Source: Kitasatospora phosalacinea
GTDB lineage: Bacteria; Actinomycetota; Actinomycetes; Streptomycetales; Streptomycetaceae
NCBI RefSeq assembly: GCF_000717185.1
Contig: NZ_JNYE01000118.1
Span: 1 to 21,662, forward strand
Length of the DNA stretch: 21,662 nt
Direction of reading: 5' to 3'
The translations under genes and the position numbers were made by a program. Below are positions 1 to 7,233 of this stretch, piece after piece. How positions within the stretch are numbered: the first letter of the stretch is position 1; every line of letters starts with the position of its first letter. Under the pieces are notes generated by a model. That model was not told the origin of the DNA and did no database searches. It was given only the letters and a program-made list of their open reading frames with translations.

Positions 1-6
1 GCGGTC

Positions 7-55
7 GCGAGGGAGTCCAGGTCAGGCGTCACAACCGACCTTTGGACTCCCTCGC
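7..55. repeat. Long near-perfect hairpin of unknown role
   Basis: Bases 7-19 (gcgagggagtcca) are exactly complementary to bases 43-55. The stem continues with ggtc (20-23) against gacc (37-40) after a two-base bulge at 41-42, giving about 17 base pairs around a 13-base loop. There is no T tract on either side, which is usual for streptomycete terminators, so it could end transcription of a gene to the left of the window. It could also be a structured RNA or the edge of a mobile element. The rest of 1-148 shows no gene or RNA that I can support. Confidence 0.6.
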
Positions 56-148
56 TTCATCTCATGCGTGCCAGCAAGCCCTTCGCATCAATCATCTAGG
101 CCGTGGTCCGACCGAGAGGTTCGCCGGGGCCGGGGCCGGGCCGCGTCG

Positions 149-949
149 TCAGGCGTCGAGCGCTGCGGCGGCCTCGTCGACGCGGGCCCGCACCCAGGTG
201 AGGAACGCCCGGACCTGCGGGCCGGGCAGGGGCAGGGCGGCGGAGCGGGGGCGTTCGAAGCTGCGGACCGCGGCCTCGACCAGCGGGCGGAAGTCCGCTT
301 CCGCGGCGGCGACCTGCCCGGCCGCGGCGCGCTTGGCGAGCCAGCGGCCGGTGCGGCAGTAGACCACGGAGCGGCAGCCGTTGAGGACCCGGTTGTCGGC
401 GAGGTGCCCCGCACCGTCGTCGTGCTCGCGCACCGAGGCCCGGATCGCGGCGTGCAGGTCCTTCGGCCGGGGCGTCGCGATCACCTCCGGCGCGGGCGGG
501 CCGTACAGCGCGATCCCGTCCTGGTGGGCCACGGAACGGTCGATGACGTACCAGAACGACGGCGCCCCGGCCGGGTCGAAGGCGGCCCGGCCCGGCAGGT
601 GGGAGCCGGTGTTGAGGTCCAGCAGGTAGCCGGCCTCCCCGGACGGGACGCGGGCGAAGTCCGCCGGGTAGACGACCAGTTCCAGCCCCGCCGCCGGGCA
701 CGGCAGCTGCCGGTGGTCGAGGGCGTCGGCCAGTTCCCGCAGGGTCGCGGCCGACGGCGGGCCCTCCACGAGGACCGTGACGTCGACGTCGCTGCGCCCG
801 TGCCGGTAGTCGCCGAGCGCGAGCGAGCCGACCGCGACCACGCCGGTCAGCCGGGTGCCGCACACCGCGCGCGTGCGGCGCACCAGCTCCGCCAGGTAGG
901 GCCGCACCTCGGCAGGAACGGCCCGGAACGGCCCGGTTGCTGCGTCCAT
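149..949 (-). CDS. ANT(3'')-like nucleotidyltransferase (AadA/DUF4111 type)
   Basis: This 266-residue protein has the nucleotidyltransferase signature: Gly-Ser at 41-42, then Asp54 and Asp56 (DVD), the metal-binding carboxylates of the polymerase-beta fold. The second half carries the helical pattern of the aminoglycoside adenylyltransferase C-terminal domain, with W-Y-V-I-DR and H-x-D-G near the middle, then an N-R-V-L-N-x-C-R-x-V-Y-C-x-TG stretch. Length matches AadA-type enzymes (about 260 residues), which transfer AMP from ATP to a hydroxyl of streptomycin or spectinomycin. Many actinomycete relatives have unknown substrates, so true resistance activity is only possible. I chose the ATG at 949 because a CATACT -10 element (961-956) sits six bases before it, which fits a leaderless transcript; the longer upstream reading is arginine-rich and non-conserved in character. 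The gene stands alone, diverging from the small PH-like gene. Confidence 0.8.
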   Translation of the reverse strand: MDAATGPFRAVPAEVRPYLAELVRRTRAVCGTRLTGVVAVGSLALGDYRHGRSDVDVTVLVEGPPSAATLRELADALDHRQLPCPAAGLELVVYPADFARVPSGEAGYLLDLNTGSHLPGRAAFDPAGAPSFWYVIDRSVAHQDGIALYGPPAPEVIATPRPKDLHAAIRASVREHDDGAGHLADNRVLNGCRSVVYCRTGRWLAKRAAAGQVAAAEADFRPLVEAAVRSFERPRSAALPLPGPQVRAFLTWVRARVDEAAAALDA

Positions 950-955
950 CCGGCC

Positions 956-961
956 AGTATG
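956..961 (-). promoter_or_regulatory. -10 element of the nucleotidyltransferase gene, likely leaderless
   Basis: CATACT on the minus strand lies six bases before the ATG at 949, so transcription would begin at or next to the start codon. No Shine-Dalgarno sequence is visible before the ATG. No convincing -35 hexamer is visible, which is common in streptomycetes. Confidence 0.4.
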
Positions 962-1060
962 GGGCACCCCGGCGGCGCGAACACCCCGGCGACGTGCGGG
1001 CGCGGTGCGGGCGCGGTGCGGCAGGACCACCCGCACACGGACGGATCCGCCCGGGTGGGA

Positions 1061-1066
1061 TACGGT
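1061..1066 (+). promoter_or_regulatory. Possible -10 element for the PH-like gene
   Basis: TACGGT fits the TAnnnT pattern of the main streptomycete sigma factor and lies 56 bases before the GTG at 1123. I see no clear -35 hexamer, so this is a weak call. Confidence 0.25.
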
Positions 1067-1122
1067 GGCCGCCCTGCCCGCCGTCTGCGCCCGAGAGCGC
1101 CCGTCACCCGAGGACCAGAGAA

Positions 1123-1485
1123 GTGTCCAGCGAGTCCCCGTTCTCCGTCGTCATCCGGTTCTATCCGGGCAGAGTGATCGTCAGTGAGGACCGCGTCGTG
1201 ATCCGGCGCTCCCTCCTCGCCCGGCTCGGGGGAGCCGAGAACGTCACCATTCCGGTCGCCGACATCGTGGACGTGGTCTCCCAGGTGCCCACCCCGGTGC
1301 TGAACGGCTACACCTCCTTCGAGACCCGGGGCCCGTCCGGGAGCCGCGCGGTGCCGGACGGAGCGTCGCGGAGGGAGATATTCGCCTCCCCGCACACCGT
1401 TGCCTTCACGGCCGCCCAGAAGGGCAACCAGCAGAAGCTCCTGGAGGCCGTGGAATTCGCCCGGGCGCGGCTGCGCGGGGAGTGA
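1123..1485 (+). CDS. Small PH-like (DUF4429-like) protein of unknown function
   Basis: A 120-residue soluble protein starting at GTG 1123, with a GAGG ribosome-binding site eight to eleven bases upstream. The opening pattern (hydrophobic strand, F-Y-P-G-R-V, E-D-R-V-V-I-R-R) followed by I-P-V-x-D-I-V-D-V and a final helix (QQKLLEAVEFARARL) looks like a bacterial pleckstrin-homology-like fold: seven short strands closed by one amphipathic helix. It resembles the DUF4429 group of actinomycete proteins, but that assignment is from memory of the pattern. No catalytic residues, signal peptide or membrane segment are visible. It is monocistronic: a TACGGT -10-like hexamer lies at 1061-1066 and the next gene converges on it after 29 bases. 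The function is unknown. Confidence 0.7.
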   Translation: MSSESPFSVVIRFYPGRVIVSEDRVVIRRSLLARLGGAENVTIPVADIVDVVSQVPTPVLNGYTSFETRGPSGSRAVPDGASRREIFASPHTVAFTAAQKGNQQKLLEAVEFARARLRGE

Positions 1486-1514
1486 CGGGAGAGCAGGGCA
1501 GAGCGGGGGAGCCG

Positions 1515-2600
1515 TCACCCGGACGGGGCGGGGCGGGCGGCGAGCTCGCGCAGGACCGGGACGAGGACCTCGCGGAGCCAGCGGCGGTTGCGGGCGAAGC
1601 GGCGGGACTTCTCCAGGTTGCCCGAGACGTGCCAGAGCCAGGCCAACAGGGCTCCGGAGAGCGGGAGTTCACCGGCCTCGGGGCGGTGCAGGGCGCCGGT
1701 GCGCAGGGCCGTCACCACCTGCTCGCCCCAGGACCGGCCCTCCAGCAGCCAGCCCAGGGCGAGGGCGAACGTCGCGCGGTCGACCACGGCCGGGCCGTCG
1801 GCCGTCGCGTCCGCCCAGTCGACCACACCCGTGACGGGCGGTCCGTTGCCGGAGGGTCCGGCGTCGGGCGGCGGACCGGTGCGGGCGGGGTCGCCGAACA
1901 GCAGGTTGCCGGGGACGAAGTCGCCGTGCGTCCAGGCCACTTCGACCGGCCGTCCGGTCAACTCACGGCGCAGGAAGGCGCGCAGGGCCAGCAGACCGGC
2001 GGTCCCCTCCGCGCTGCGGCACCAGCGGACCCGGTCGGAGAGCACCGCCAGCCGGTGGCCCAGCCAGCCGTCCGCCAACCGCCCGTCCCGGCTCGAACCG
2101 CCCGTCCCGCCGCGCAGTTCGTCCAGCACCCGGAACGCGGACGCGGCCACCGCGGCGGCCAGTTCGGGGCGGCGGGAGAGCAGGACGTCACCCGGGACGC
2201 CCGGCAGCACCTCCTGCACCAGGACGGGCGGGCGGGCGCCCAGCCGGGAGTCGACCGTCTGCGGCAGCAGCTCCTGCAGGCCCGGGGAGTGCAGCTGGGA
2301 GGCCAGCACCGCCACCGCGTCCCGCTCGCGGACCAGGGCCCGGACCGCCTCCCCGGTGCGCGGGCACTTCACCAGCACCGGCGGGCCGCCGTCCGCCGGG
2401 CACCGGCGCGCCACCAGCACGTCCGAGAAGCCCTGCGCCACCGCCTCCCACCGGCCGCGCCCCAACTCCTGCGCGGCCCACCGCAGTCGGAGCCCGTCCG
2501 CGGCCCGGCCCGCCGCCCCCGGCGGCACCAGCAGCAGCCCGCCCGCGACCTCGCGCACCCCCATCAGCTCGTACACGGGCACCCGGCTGCCGGTGCTCAT
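1515..2600 (-). CDS. APH/choline-kinase-fold small-molecule phosphotransferase
   Basis: A 361-residue protein of the aminoglycoside phosphotransferase (APH) fold. Visible features are a probable ATP-anchoring lysine in V-L-V-K (Lys78) with a possible partner Glu92, and the catalytic loop T-H-G-D-F-V-P-G-N (His225 to Asn232; Asp227 is the predicted base). The magnesium-binding Asp261 sits in V-V-D-W-A-D-A. All key residues are present, so it is probably an active kinase acting on a small hydroxylated substrate. Its ATG (2600) overlaps the stop of the large phosphoribosyltransferase-HAD gene (ATGA), so the two are almost certainly co-translated and work on one pathway. The family covers antibiotic, choline, fructosamine, homoserine and sugar kinases; the substrate cannot be told from sequence. 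Context favours a metabolic role over aminoglycoside resistance. Confidence 0.82.
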   Translation of the reverse strand: MSTGSRVPVYELMGVREVAGGLLLVPPGAAGRAADGLRLRWAAQELGRGRWEAVAQGFSDVLVARRCPADGGPPVLVKCPRTGEAVRALVRERDAVAVLASQLHSPGLQELLPQTVDSRLGARPPVLVQEVLPGVPGDVLLSRRPELAAAVAASAFRVLDELRGGTGGSSRDGRLADGWLGHRLAVLSDRVRWCRSAEGTAGLLALRAFLRRELTGRPVEVAWTHGDFVPGNLLFGDPARTGPPPDAGPSGNGPPVTGVVDWADATADGPAVVDRATFALALGWLLEGRSWGEQVVTALRTGALHRPEAGELPLSGALLAWLWHVSGNLEKSRRFARNRRWLREVLVPVLRELAARPAPSG

Positions 2601-5398
2601 CCCCGACCCCGTTCCCCGCGCACGGCCAACCCGCCGACGGCGGACGACAGTTCGGCGAGCCGGGCGGGCGTCCCGGCCGGGCCCGCCTCCGGCAGGGCGA
2701 GCAGCGCCAGCAGGGCCCGGCTGCCCGGGGCGGGCCGGGGCGGGCGGCAGCGGGGGCAGCCGCCCGGGCGGTGGCCCAGCAGGGCGGCGACCCCCTCCGC
2801 CAGGCCCGCCTGGTAGGCGGAGGCGGAAACCCTCGCCGCGGAACGGAGTTCGGCCGGGGCGTGGGCGGGCGCGGTGCCCAGCCGGGCCCAGCGCAGCAGC
2901 TCCAGGTCCGCCGGGCCGTCCCCGGCGGCGAACACCGGCACCGCGCCCGGATCGCCCAACTCCGCCAGCAGCGCCCGCACTCCGGCGGCCTTGCCGACGC
3001 CCGGCGGCAGGAAGTCGGTCTGCTGCTCGCCCCGCACCGTCCGGGTACCGGTCGCGGCGGCGATCCGCCCGGCGGTGCGCCCGTCCAGCCCGGTGCGCCG
3101 CCCGTCCGGCTGCCGCCGCGACACCCGGGCCGTCCAGCGGGCCAGCGGGTCGACCTCCAGGTCCGCCGAACGGGCGGCCAGCGCCCGGACAGCGGCACCG
3201 TCCCGGTCGGCGAGCGGCAGCGGCGCCCGCCCCGGCAGGTGCACCACCGCCCCGTACTCGGCCACGCCGCCCGCCAACCCGTAGGCCCGGCAGCGGTCCT
3301 GGAGCTCCGGCAGCGAACGGCCGGTCGCCGGCAGCGGACGGAAACCGTGCGCCCGCAGCGCCCGCAGCGCGAGCATCCCGAGCGGCGACCCGGCCGGGAA
3401 GCCCAGCGGATCGGTCTCCAGCACCCCGTCCAGGTCCAGCACGCACCACCCCGCCCCCGGCCCGGCCCCGGGCGTCGGCAGGTCGTCCAGGTACTCCTCG
3501 GCGAGGAAGCCCTGCACCGCCCGCGCCGAGGCCCGCCGCCGCGCCGCCCGGTCCAGCGGCCGGTCGCCCAACCCGTGCCGCACCTGCACCAGTTGGGCCA
3601 GGCACCAGCGGGCCGCGTCGATCCGCTCCCCGGTGAGCCGCTCGTACCCGGCCCGGACCTCGGCGGCCTCCCCGGGGCGCCCGAGCGCGGTCAGCGAGAC
3701 GGCGAGGCCCGCGAGGTCCCAGGTCGGGTCGCAGCTCGCCAGGTCCAGGTGGCTGAACGCGCCCTCCGCCCAGTCGGTCTTCACCCACCGCCCGTCCCGG
3801 CCCGTCCAGCGCCCGGCCGAGGTGCGCCCGTCCACCACGTACGGCCGGGCGGCGCGGGTGAGCGCACGGGCCACCGGGTCGGCGAGCAGCGGACGCAGCA
3901 CGGCCGCCCAGCGGCCGAACAGCGGCGCGAACAGGCGCCCCGCCTCCTCCCACACCGGCCCGCGCCCGACCAGCCGGGCGGTGCGGTCCGCGCCGAGGGC
4001 CAGCGCCCGCTGCCGGGCGGCCACGTAGCGGGCCGCCGCCTCCGCCGAGACGGGGGTGTCGCCGGGCCGCTCCCGGCGGACCATCAACCCGCCCTCCAGC
4101 GCCAGGACTTCGGGTACCAGGCCGGGCAGGGCGGCGGCGTACTCGGCGGCCCGGCGGCCGAGGTGCCCCAGCCCGACGGTCTCCACCCGCAGCGGCACCG
4201 GCGGCCCGTCCGCCGGGTGCCCCGTCACCGGCAGCGAGAGGTGCAGGCCCCGCCCCGGGGAGACGGCCGGGCCGACCTCCAGGCGCGGCCAGCCGGCGGC
4301 GCCCGGGACGCTCCGGCGGACCAGCGCCTCCACGGCCGTCGGCGAGACCAACTCCCTTACCTGCCAGTCGCTTTCCGGCAGCGCGACGACCCGGAACGGG
4401 CCGAGGTCGGGCGGCTCCCGCTCCACCGCGACCAGGACGCTCACCGCGTCCGCCGCGAACCCCCTGGCGCACAGGCCGGTGGCGACCTCCAGCAGCGAAC
4501 GCCCGGTCACCGGCGGGTCGTCCACCACCAGCACCTGCCCGCCCGCCGCCAGCAGCCACGCCAACTCCCGCTCCCGGCCCGCCAGTACGGCCTGCCCCGG
4601 CCGCACGGTGCCGCCCGCCACCGCCCGGTGCCCGGCCTGCCGCAGCGCGGCCGCCAGCAGCGGGCCCAGGTAGCTGCCGGAGGTCCGCACCCCCACCACC
4701 AGCAGCGGCAGGTCGGCGGGCAGCGGCCGCACGGCGTCGAAACGGCGGGCCAACTCGACCAGGTCCGCCGGGTACTGGTCGAAGCTGCAGAAGCAGGACG
4801 GCGGCCGCCGCACCGCCGACCCCAGCACCCGCCGCAGCCCCGCCGACCGCGCGTCCGCCCGACCGTCCAACTGCCCCGCCGCCCGACCGTCCAACTGCCC
4901 CGCCAGCCGGTCCAGCCGCCGGTACAGCGCGGACGGGAACGCGGACGGGAACGGGGCCGGGCGCAGCACCAGCGCGGCCAGGTCGTCCGTCGCAGCGGCC
5001 AGCACCCGCACCCACCGGACGGCCGCCCCCAGTGCGGGCGCGCGCCCGGCCAGCGCCGCCGCGGCCCGCTCCAGGGCCGCCGCCCCGGCCCGGCTCCCGG
5101 CGGCCGGGGCGGCCCCGTCCTGCAGGTGCCGGACCAGGCGCCGCGGCACCGTCCAACTACCGGCCAGCCGGTCCTCGGCGGCCTGCAGCATCCCCGCCGC
5201 GTACAGGAACGCGTCCAGCGCCTCCCCGTCCCGCGCCGCCCCCGCCAGGCAGTCGGCCAGCTCCGCCACCGTCGCGTGCGGATCCGTCGGCCGTCGGCCG
5301 GGCGACACCCCGGGCGGCACCCCGGCCGGGCCCGCGAGGGGGGCCGGAGCGGGGCCCGGGGCGGGGCCCGGGGGGTCGGGCGGTGGCCTTGGGGTCAT
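2597..5398 (-). CDS. Multidomain phosphoribosyltransferase / kinase-like / HAD phosphatase
   Basis: A 933-residue protein with three recognisable parts. Residues 1-40 are a proline-rich, probably disordered tail, and 40-200 are helical and unassigned. Residues 230-330 form a phosphoribosyltransferase-type Rossmann region with the PRPP loop V-L-V-V-D-D-P-P-V-T-G-R-S at 289-301. Residues 400-620 resemble a kinase C-lobe (W-V-K-T-D-W at 538-543, then H-L-D and D-P-T-W-D-L-A) but lack an HGDxxxxN catalytic loop, so this part may be a non-catalytic or divergent kinase. Residues 651-875 are a Cof/sucrose-phosphatase type HAD hydrolase with all four motifs: D655-L-D657-G, Thr692, Lys803, and G826-D-G followed by Asp831. 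A C-P-R-C pair lies near 881-884. PRTase-HAD fusions are known from predicted biosynthetic modules beside actinobacterial Ter stress genes, but no Ter genes are seen here. The start is uncertain; ATG 5398 follows GGAGAG, while the reading frame stays open to 5599. Confidence 0.75.
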   Translation of the reverse strand: MTPRPPPDPPGPAPGPAPAPLAGPAGVPPGVSPGRRPTDPHATVAELADCLAGAARDGEALDAFLYAAGMLQAAEDRLAGSWTVPRRLVRHLQDGAAPAAGSRAGAAALERAAAALAGRAPALGAAVRWVRVLAAATDDLAALVLRPAPFPSAFPSALYRRLDRLAGQLDGRAAGQLDGRADARSAGLRRVLGSAVRRPPSCFCSFDQYPADLVELARRFDAVRPLPADLPLLVVGVRTSGSYLGPLLAAALRQAGHRAVAGGTVRPGQAVLAGRERELAWLLAAGGQVLVVDDPPVTGRSLLEVATGLCARGFAADAVSVLVAVEREPPDLGPFRVVALPESDWQVRELVSPTAVEALVRRSVPGAAGWPRLEVGPAVSPGRGLHLSLPVTGHPADGPPVPLRVETVGLGHLGRRAAEYAAALPGLVPEVLALEGGLMVRRERPGDTPVSAEAAARYVAARQRALALGADRTARLVGRGPVWEEAGRLFAPLFGRWAAVLRPLLADPVARALTRAARPYVVDGRTSAGRWTGRDGRWVKTDWAEGAFSHLDLASCDPTWDLAGLAVSLTALGRPGEAAEVRAGYERLTGERIDAARWCLAQLVQVRHGLGDRPLDRAARRRASARAVQGFLAEEYLDDLPTPGAGPGAGWCVLDLDGVLETDPLGFPAGSPLGMLALRALRAHGFRPLPATGRSLPELQDRCRAYGLAGGVAEYGAVVHLPGRAPLPLADRDGAAVRALAARSADLEVDPLARWTARVSRRQPDGRRTGLDGRTAGRIAAATGTRTVRGEQQTDFLPPGVGKAAGVRALLAELGDPGAVPVFAAGDGPADLELLRWARLGTAPAHAPAELRSAARVSASAYQAGLAEGVAALLGHRPGGCPRCRPPRPAPGSRALLALLALPEAGPAGTPARLAELSSAVGGLAVRGERGRG

Positions 5399-5664
5399 GG
5401 CGCTCTCCGTGCTCTCCGTACGCTCCGCGCGCTCCGTGTTCTTCGGGGTTCTTCGGGGTTCTTCGGGGAACGGGCGGCAGCCGCGCAGCGACGGACTGCC
5501 GGACACGGCTGCTTCCACCGTCCGCCCACCACCCCGCGCCCGCAACGCGGGCCCCGCCCCGCCCGTCCCGCCCTCGACGCCCCGTGTCCGCCCGGCCACC
5601 CGGAGCGACCGGGAGGCCGCCCGAGACCACCCGTCCCGGAGTCCACCGGCCTTGGGATGACGGG
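5399..5664. other. Intergenic leader region with no convincing gene
   Basis: This 266-base stretch lies upstream of the large minus-strand gene. Nearest that gene it holds a run of GGAG-type sequences (5402-5438) and three 10-base direct repeats (listed separately). From 5469 to 5664 it is GC-rich with no start, motif or promoter I can defend. The minus-strand frame is open here as far as 5599, so a longer N-terminus of the downstream gene cannot be excluded. Confidence 0.4.
5439..5468. repeat. Three tandem copies of a 10-base repeat
   Basis: ttcttcgggg is repeated exactly three times with no spacer. Because 10 is not a multiple of three, copy-number change would shift the minus-strand frame. 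This argues that the region is untranslated leader and supports the ATG at 5398 as the start of the downstream gene. Confidence 0.9.
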
Positions 5665-5944
5665 GTGTTCAACCGTCTGCGGATCGACGTGCCGGCGTCC
5701 GAGCGCTGCACCGCCGAGGTACGGGTCCGGGTCGACGGGGCGGACCCGGTGGCCGACACGACGGGCCCCGGCGGCTTCGGCGCGTACGCCCCGCCCCTGC
5801 TGCCCGCCACCGGCGAGGGCCCGCTCCGGGCGGGCACCGAGGCGCGCCCGCCCGCCCGACCTCCACTTCAACGCCCACCAGTACGACACCGAACTCGCCC
5901 GCGCCGGTGCCGACCGCTGGTGGGACCTCCCCCCGGCGCCCTGA
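5665..5944 (+). pseudogene. Decayed small gene, split across two frames
   Basis: From GTG 5665 the first frame reads a protein-like N-terminus (R-L-R-I-D-V-P-A-S-E-R-C-T-A-E-V-R-V-R-V-D-G) for about 60 residues, to near 5855. It then turns into arginine- and proline-rich nonsense. From about 5860 the next frame reads D-L-H-F-N-A-H-Q-Y-D-T-E-L-A-R-A and ends at a stop at 5942-5944. The two halves look like the start and end of one actinomycete protein, typically longer in my memory, with a cysteine-rich middle that is missing here. I infer an internal deletion with a frame change at the GC-only tract gcgcccgcccgcccg (5847-5861). A sequencing error could explain the shift, but not the missing middle. 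Confidence 0.5.
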
Positions 5945-6043
5945 CCGCGGGCGGAAGAATTCCCCGCCGGGCACCGATGAGTCCACGGGGCGGCGGCCGT
6001 CGAAGCCGGTGAGACCGATGCCCGCCGACCGGGGAGACCTGAG

Positions 6044-6496
6044 ATGCCCAGCAGCACCACCGCCACCGCCACCGTCATCGCCACCGATTCCGCCCCCGCC
6101 ACCGCCGCTGCGCCCGGGACGGCCCTGCGCCGGACGGTCCGGACGCTGCGGATCCTGATGGCGCTGTTCTTCGCCGTGGCCAGCGCACTGCCCAAGCTGC
6201 TCGCGATCCCGGACGCCACCACGGTCTTCGACGCGATCGGCGCGGGCGACTGGTTCATGTACCTCACCGGCCTGGTGGAACTCTCCGGCGCGATCGGCCT
6301 GCTGCTGCCCCGCCTGGCCGGACCGGCCGCGACGGCGCTGATCGCCTTCCTGTTCTGCGCGTTCGCCGTCCAACTCACCGCCATGCACGGCGAGAACGCG
6401 GGCACCCCGTTCCTCTTCATGCTCCCGCTGGCCGTCATCGCCTGGAACCACCGCACTGAGACCGCCGCCCTGCTGCGCCCGCGCCCGCGCCGCTGA
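6044..6496 (+). CDS. DoxX-like four-helix membrane protein
   Basis: A 150-residue membrane protein. Residues 1-30 are a threonine/alanine-rich, polar N-terminus. Hydrophobic segments follow at roughly 33-55, 67-88, 92-115 and 122-140, giving the four-helix layout of the DoxX family. The first helix has the F-F-A-V-A-S-A-L-P-K-L pattern, the second starts in Y-L-T-G-L-V-E-L-S-G-A-I-G-L-L-L-P, and the protein ends in basic residues expected to be cytosolic. DoxX relatives are linked to thiol and oxidative stress or act with partner oxidoreductases, but no partner gene is beside it, so the role is unknown. The ATG at 6044 follows a GGGGAG ribosome-binding site at a good distance. It appears monocistronic. 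Confidence 0.8.
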   Translation: MPSSTTATATVIATDSAPATAAAPGTALRRTVRTLRILMALFFAVASALPKLLAIPDATTVFDAIGAGDWFMYLTGLVELSGAIGLLLPRLAGPAATALIAFLFCAFAVQLTAMHGENAGTPFLFMLPLAVIAWNHRTETAALLRPRPRR

Positions 6497-6839
6497 CCGG
6501 CGCCGCGTTCCGCGAGGTGCCCGCCGAAGTGCTGGAGCGCGAAGCCGAGGAGTACCGGGCAGGTGCTCCGCGCGGGGCCGGGGCACTGCGGTAGGACACG
6601 CCCGCGGCCGGGAGTCCCCGGCGTCGCACCACCGGCACGCACCCGGGGGCGGTGGCCGGTCCGCGGAGCGGCGTCCCCGAGCGGGGCGTCCCGGGCAGCC
6701 CTGTCCCGAACTGCCGTCCGGCAGCGTCGAACTGGCGCTGCGGCGGCAGCCCGGGCGTCGGCGCCCTCCTGGAGCCGCGTGAGGACGGATCGGCCGGATA
6801 GGGGGTACGGTCGGTCGGGACGCGAGGGGAGGCGAGCGG
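6497..6839. other. Intergenic stretch, possible gene remnant at its start
   Basis: No intact gene is supported. In the frame of bases 6493-6594 a short stretch reads like real protein (A-F-R-E-V-P-A-E-V-L-E-R-E-A-E-E-Y-R-A-G) before a TAG stop at 6592-6594. It has no good start or ribosome-binding site and may be the tail of a lost gene. A TACGGT hexamer at 6806-6811 could be a -10 element for the genes that follow. The rest shows nothing. Confidence 0.3.
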
Positions 6840-6950
6840 ATGACCGCGATGGCGGAGTCCGGAGCGCGGCGGGTGCGGCGGGCGCGGCGCGGCGGCGCTC
6901 GGTACGGGCCGGTCCGCACCGGTGGGCGGCGGACCGGGACGGCGGCGTGA
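6840..6950 (+). CDS. Possible 36-residue arginine-rich upstream ORF
   Basis: ATG 6840 is preceded by a good ribosome-binding site (GGGGAGG, about six bases away). The ORF encodes a short basic peptide rich in arginine and glycine and ends at TGA 6948-6950. That stop overlaps the GTG start (6947) of the next gene as GTGA. This arrangement would let ribosomes pass from one to the other, so it may act as a translational coupler for the 86-residue protein. The peptide has no recognisable motif and could also be chance. Confidence 0.35.
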   Translation: MTAMAESGARRVRRARRGGARYGPVRTGGRRTGTAA

Positions 6951-7207
6951 GCAGCTGGAAGATCTGGCTGCAGGACCAGCCGGCCCACACGATGATCGCG
7001 ATCTCGAAGACCGACGGCGACCTGTTCGCGCTGGTCACCGCCGCCCTGGTCCTCCTCGACGACCGGACCGGCACCCCGGTCGACGCCTGGGGCGACCTGC
7101 GCAGCGTCGTCCTCGCCCCGGCCGTCACCGCGGAGCTCTTCGTCAACGCCGACGAGCGCACGATCGACGTCCTGCGCCTGGTCTGGGTCCCGGGCCTGGG
7201 CGCCTGA
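6947..7207 (+). CDS. Small hypothetical protein (86 residues)
   Basis: Starts at GTG 6947 and reads a compact, well-composed protein: S-S-W-K-I-W-L-Q-D, then H-T-M-I-A-I-S-K-T-D-G-D-L-F-A-L-V-T-A-A-L near residues 15-35, and a C-terminal half with alternating hydrophobic strands (L-R-S-V-V-L-A-P-A-V, I-D-V-L-R-L-V-W-V). It looks like a small alpha/beta domain. I do not recognise the family. There is no signal peptide, membrane segment or cysteine. The upstream in-frame extension is arginine/proline-rich and not protein-like, which supports the GTG start. It has no Shine-Dalgarno of its own and overlaps the short upstream ORF by four bases. It converges on ribA with a 26-base gap. Confidence 0.65.
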   Translation: MSSWKIWLQDQPAHTMIAISKTDGDLFALVTAALVLLDDRTGTPVDAWGDLRSVVLAPAVTAELFVNADERTIDVLRLVWVPGLGA

Positions 7208-7233
7208 CCCGGGTGGGGCCCGGGGGCCCGTCG

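Noticed and set aside
1..148. tRNA or other known RNA gene around the left hairpin
   Set aside because: No cloverleaf, T-loop or other known RNA signature can be drawn; only one stem is present.
68..1177. Long plus-strand open frame opposite the nucleotidyltransferase gene
   Set aside because: It is arginine/glycine-rich with no protein pattern, and is the usual shadow of a GC-rich gene on the other strand.
2771..5944. Very long plus-strand open frame of about 1057 codons
   Set aside because: It lies antisense to the PRTase-HAD gene, is glutamine/arginine/proline-rich and lacks motifs; only its last 30 codons look real and belong to the decayed gene.
6435..6638. Small minus-strand gene overlapping the DoxX-like gene end
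   Set aside because: No ribosome-binding site, and low-complexity Arg/Ala/Gly composition.
7208..7233. Bidirectional terminator between the small gene and ribA
   Set aside because: Only overlapping GGGCCC runs are present; no defined stem stands out from background GC content.
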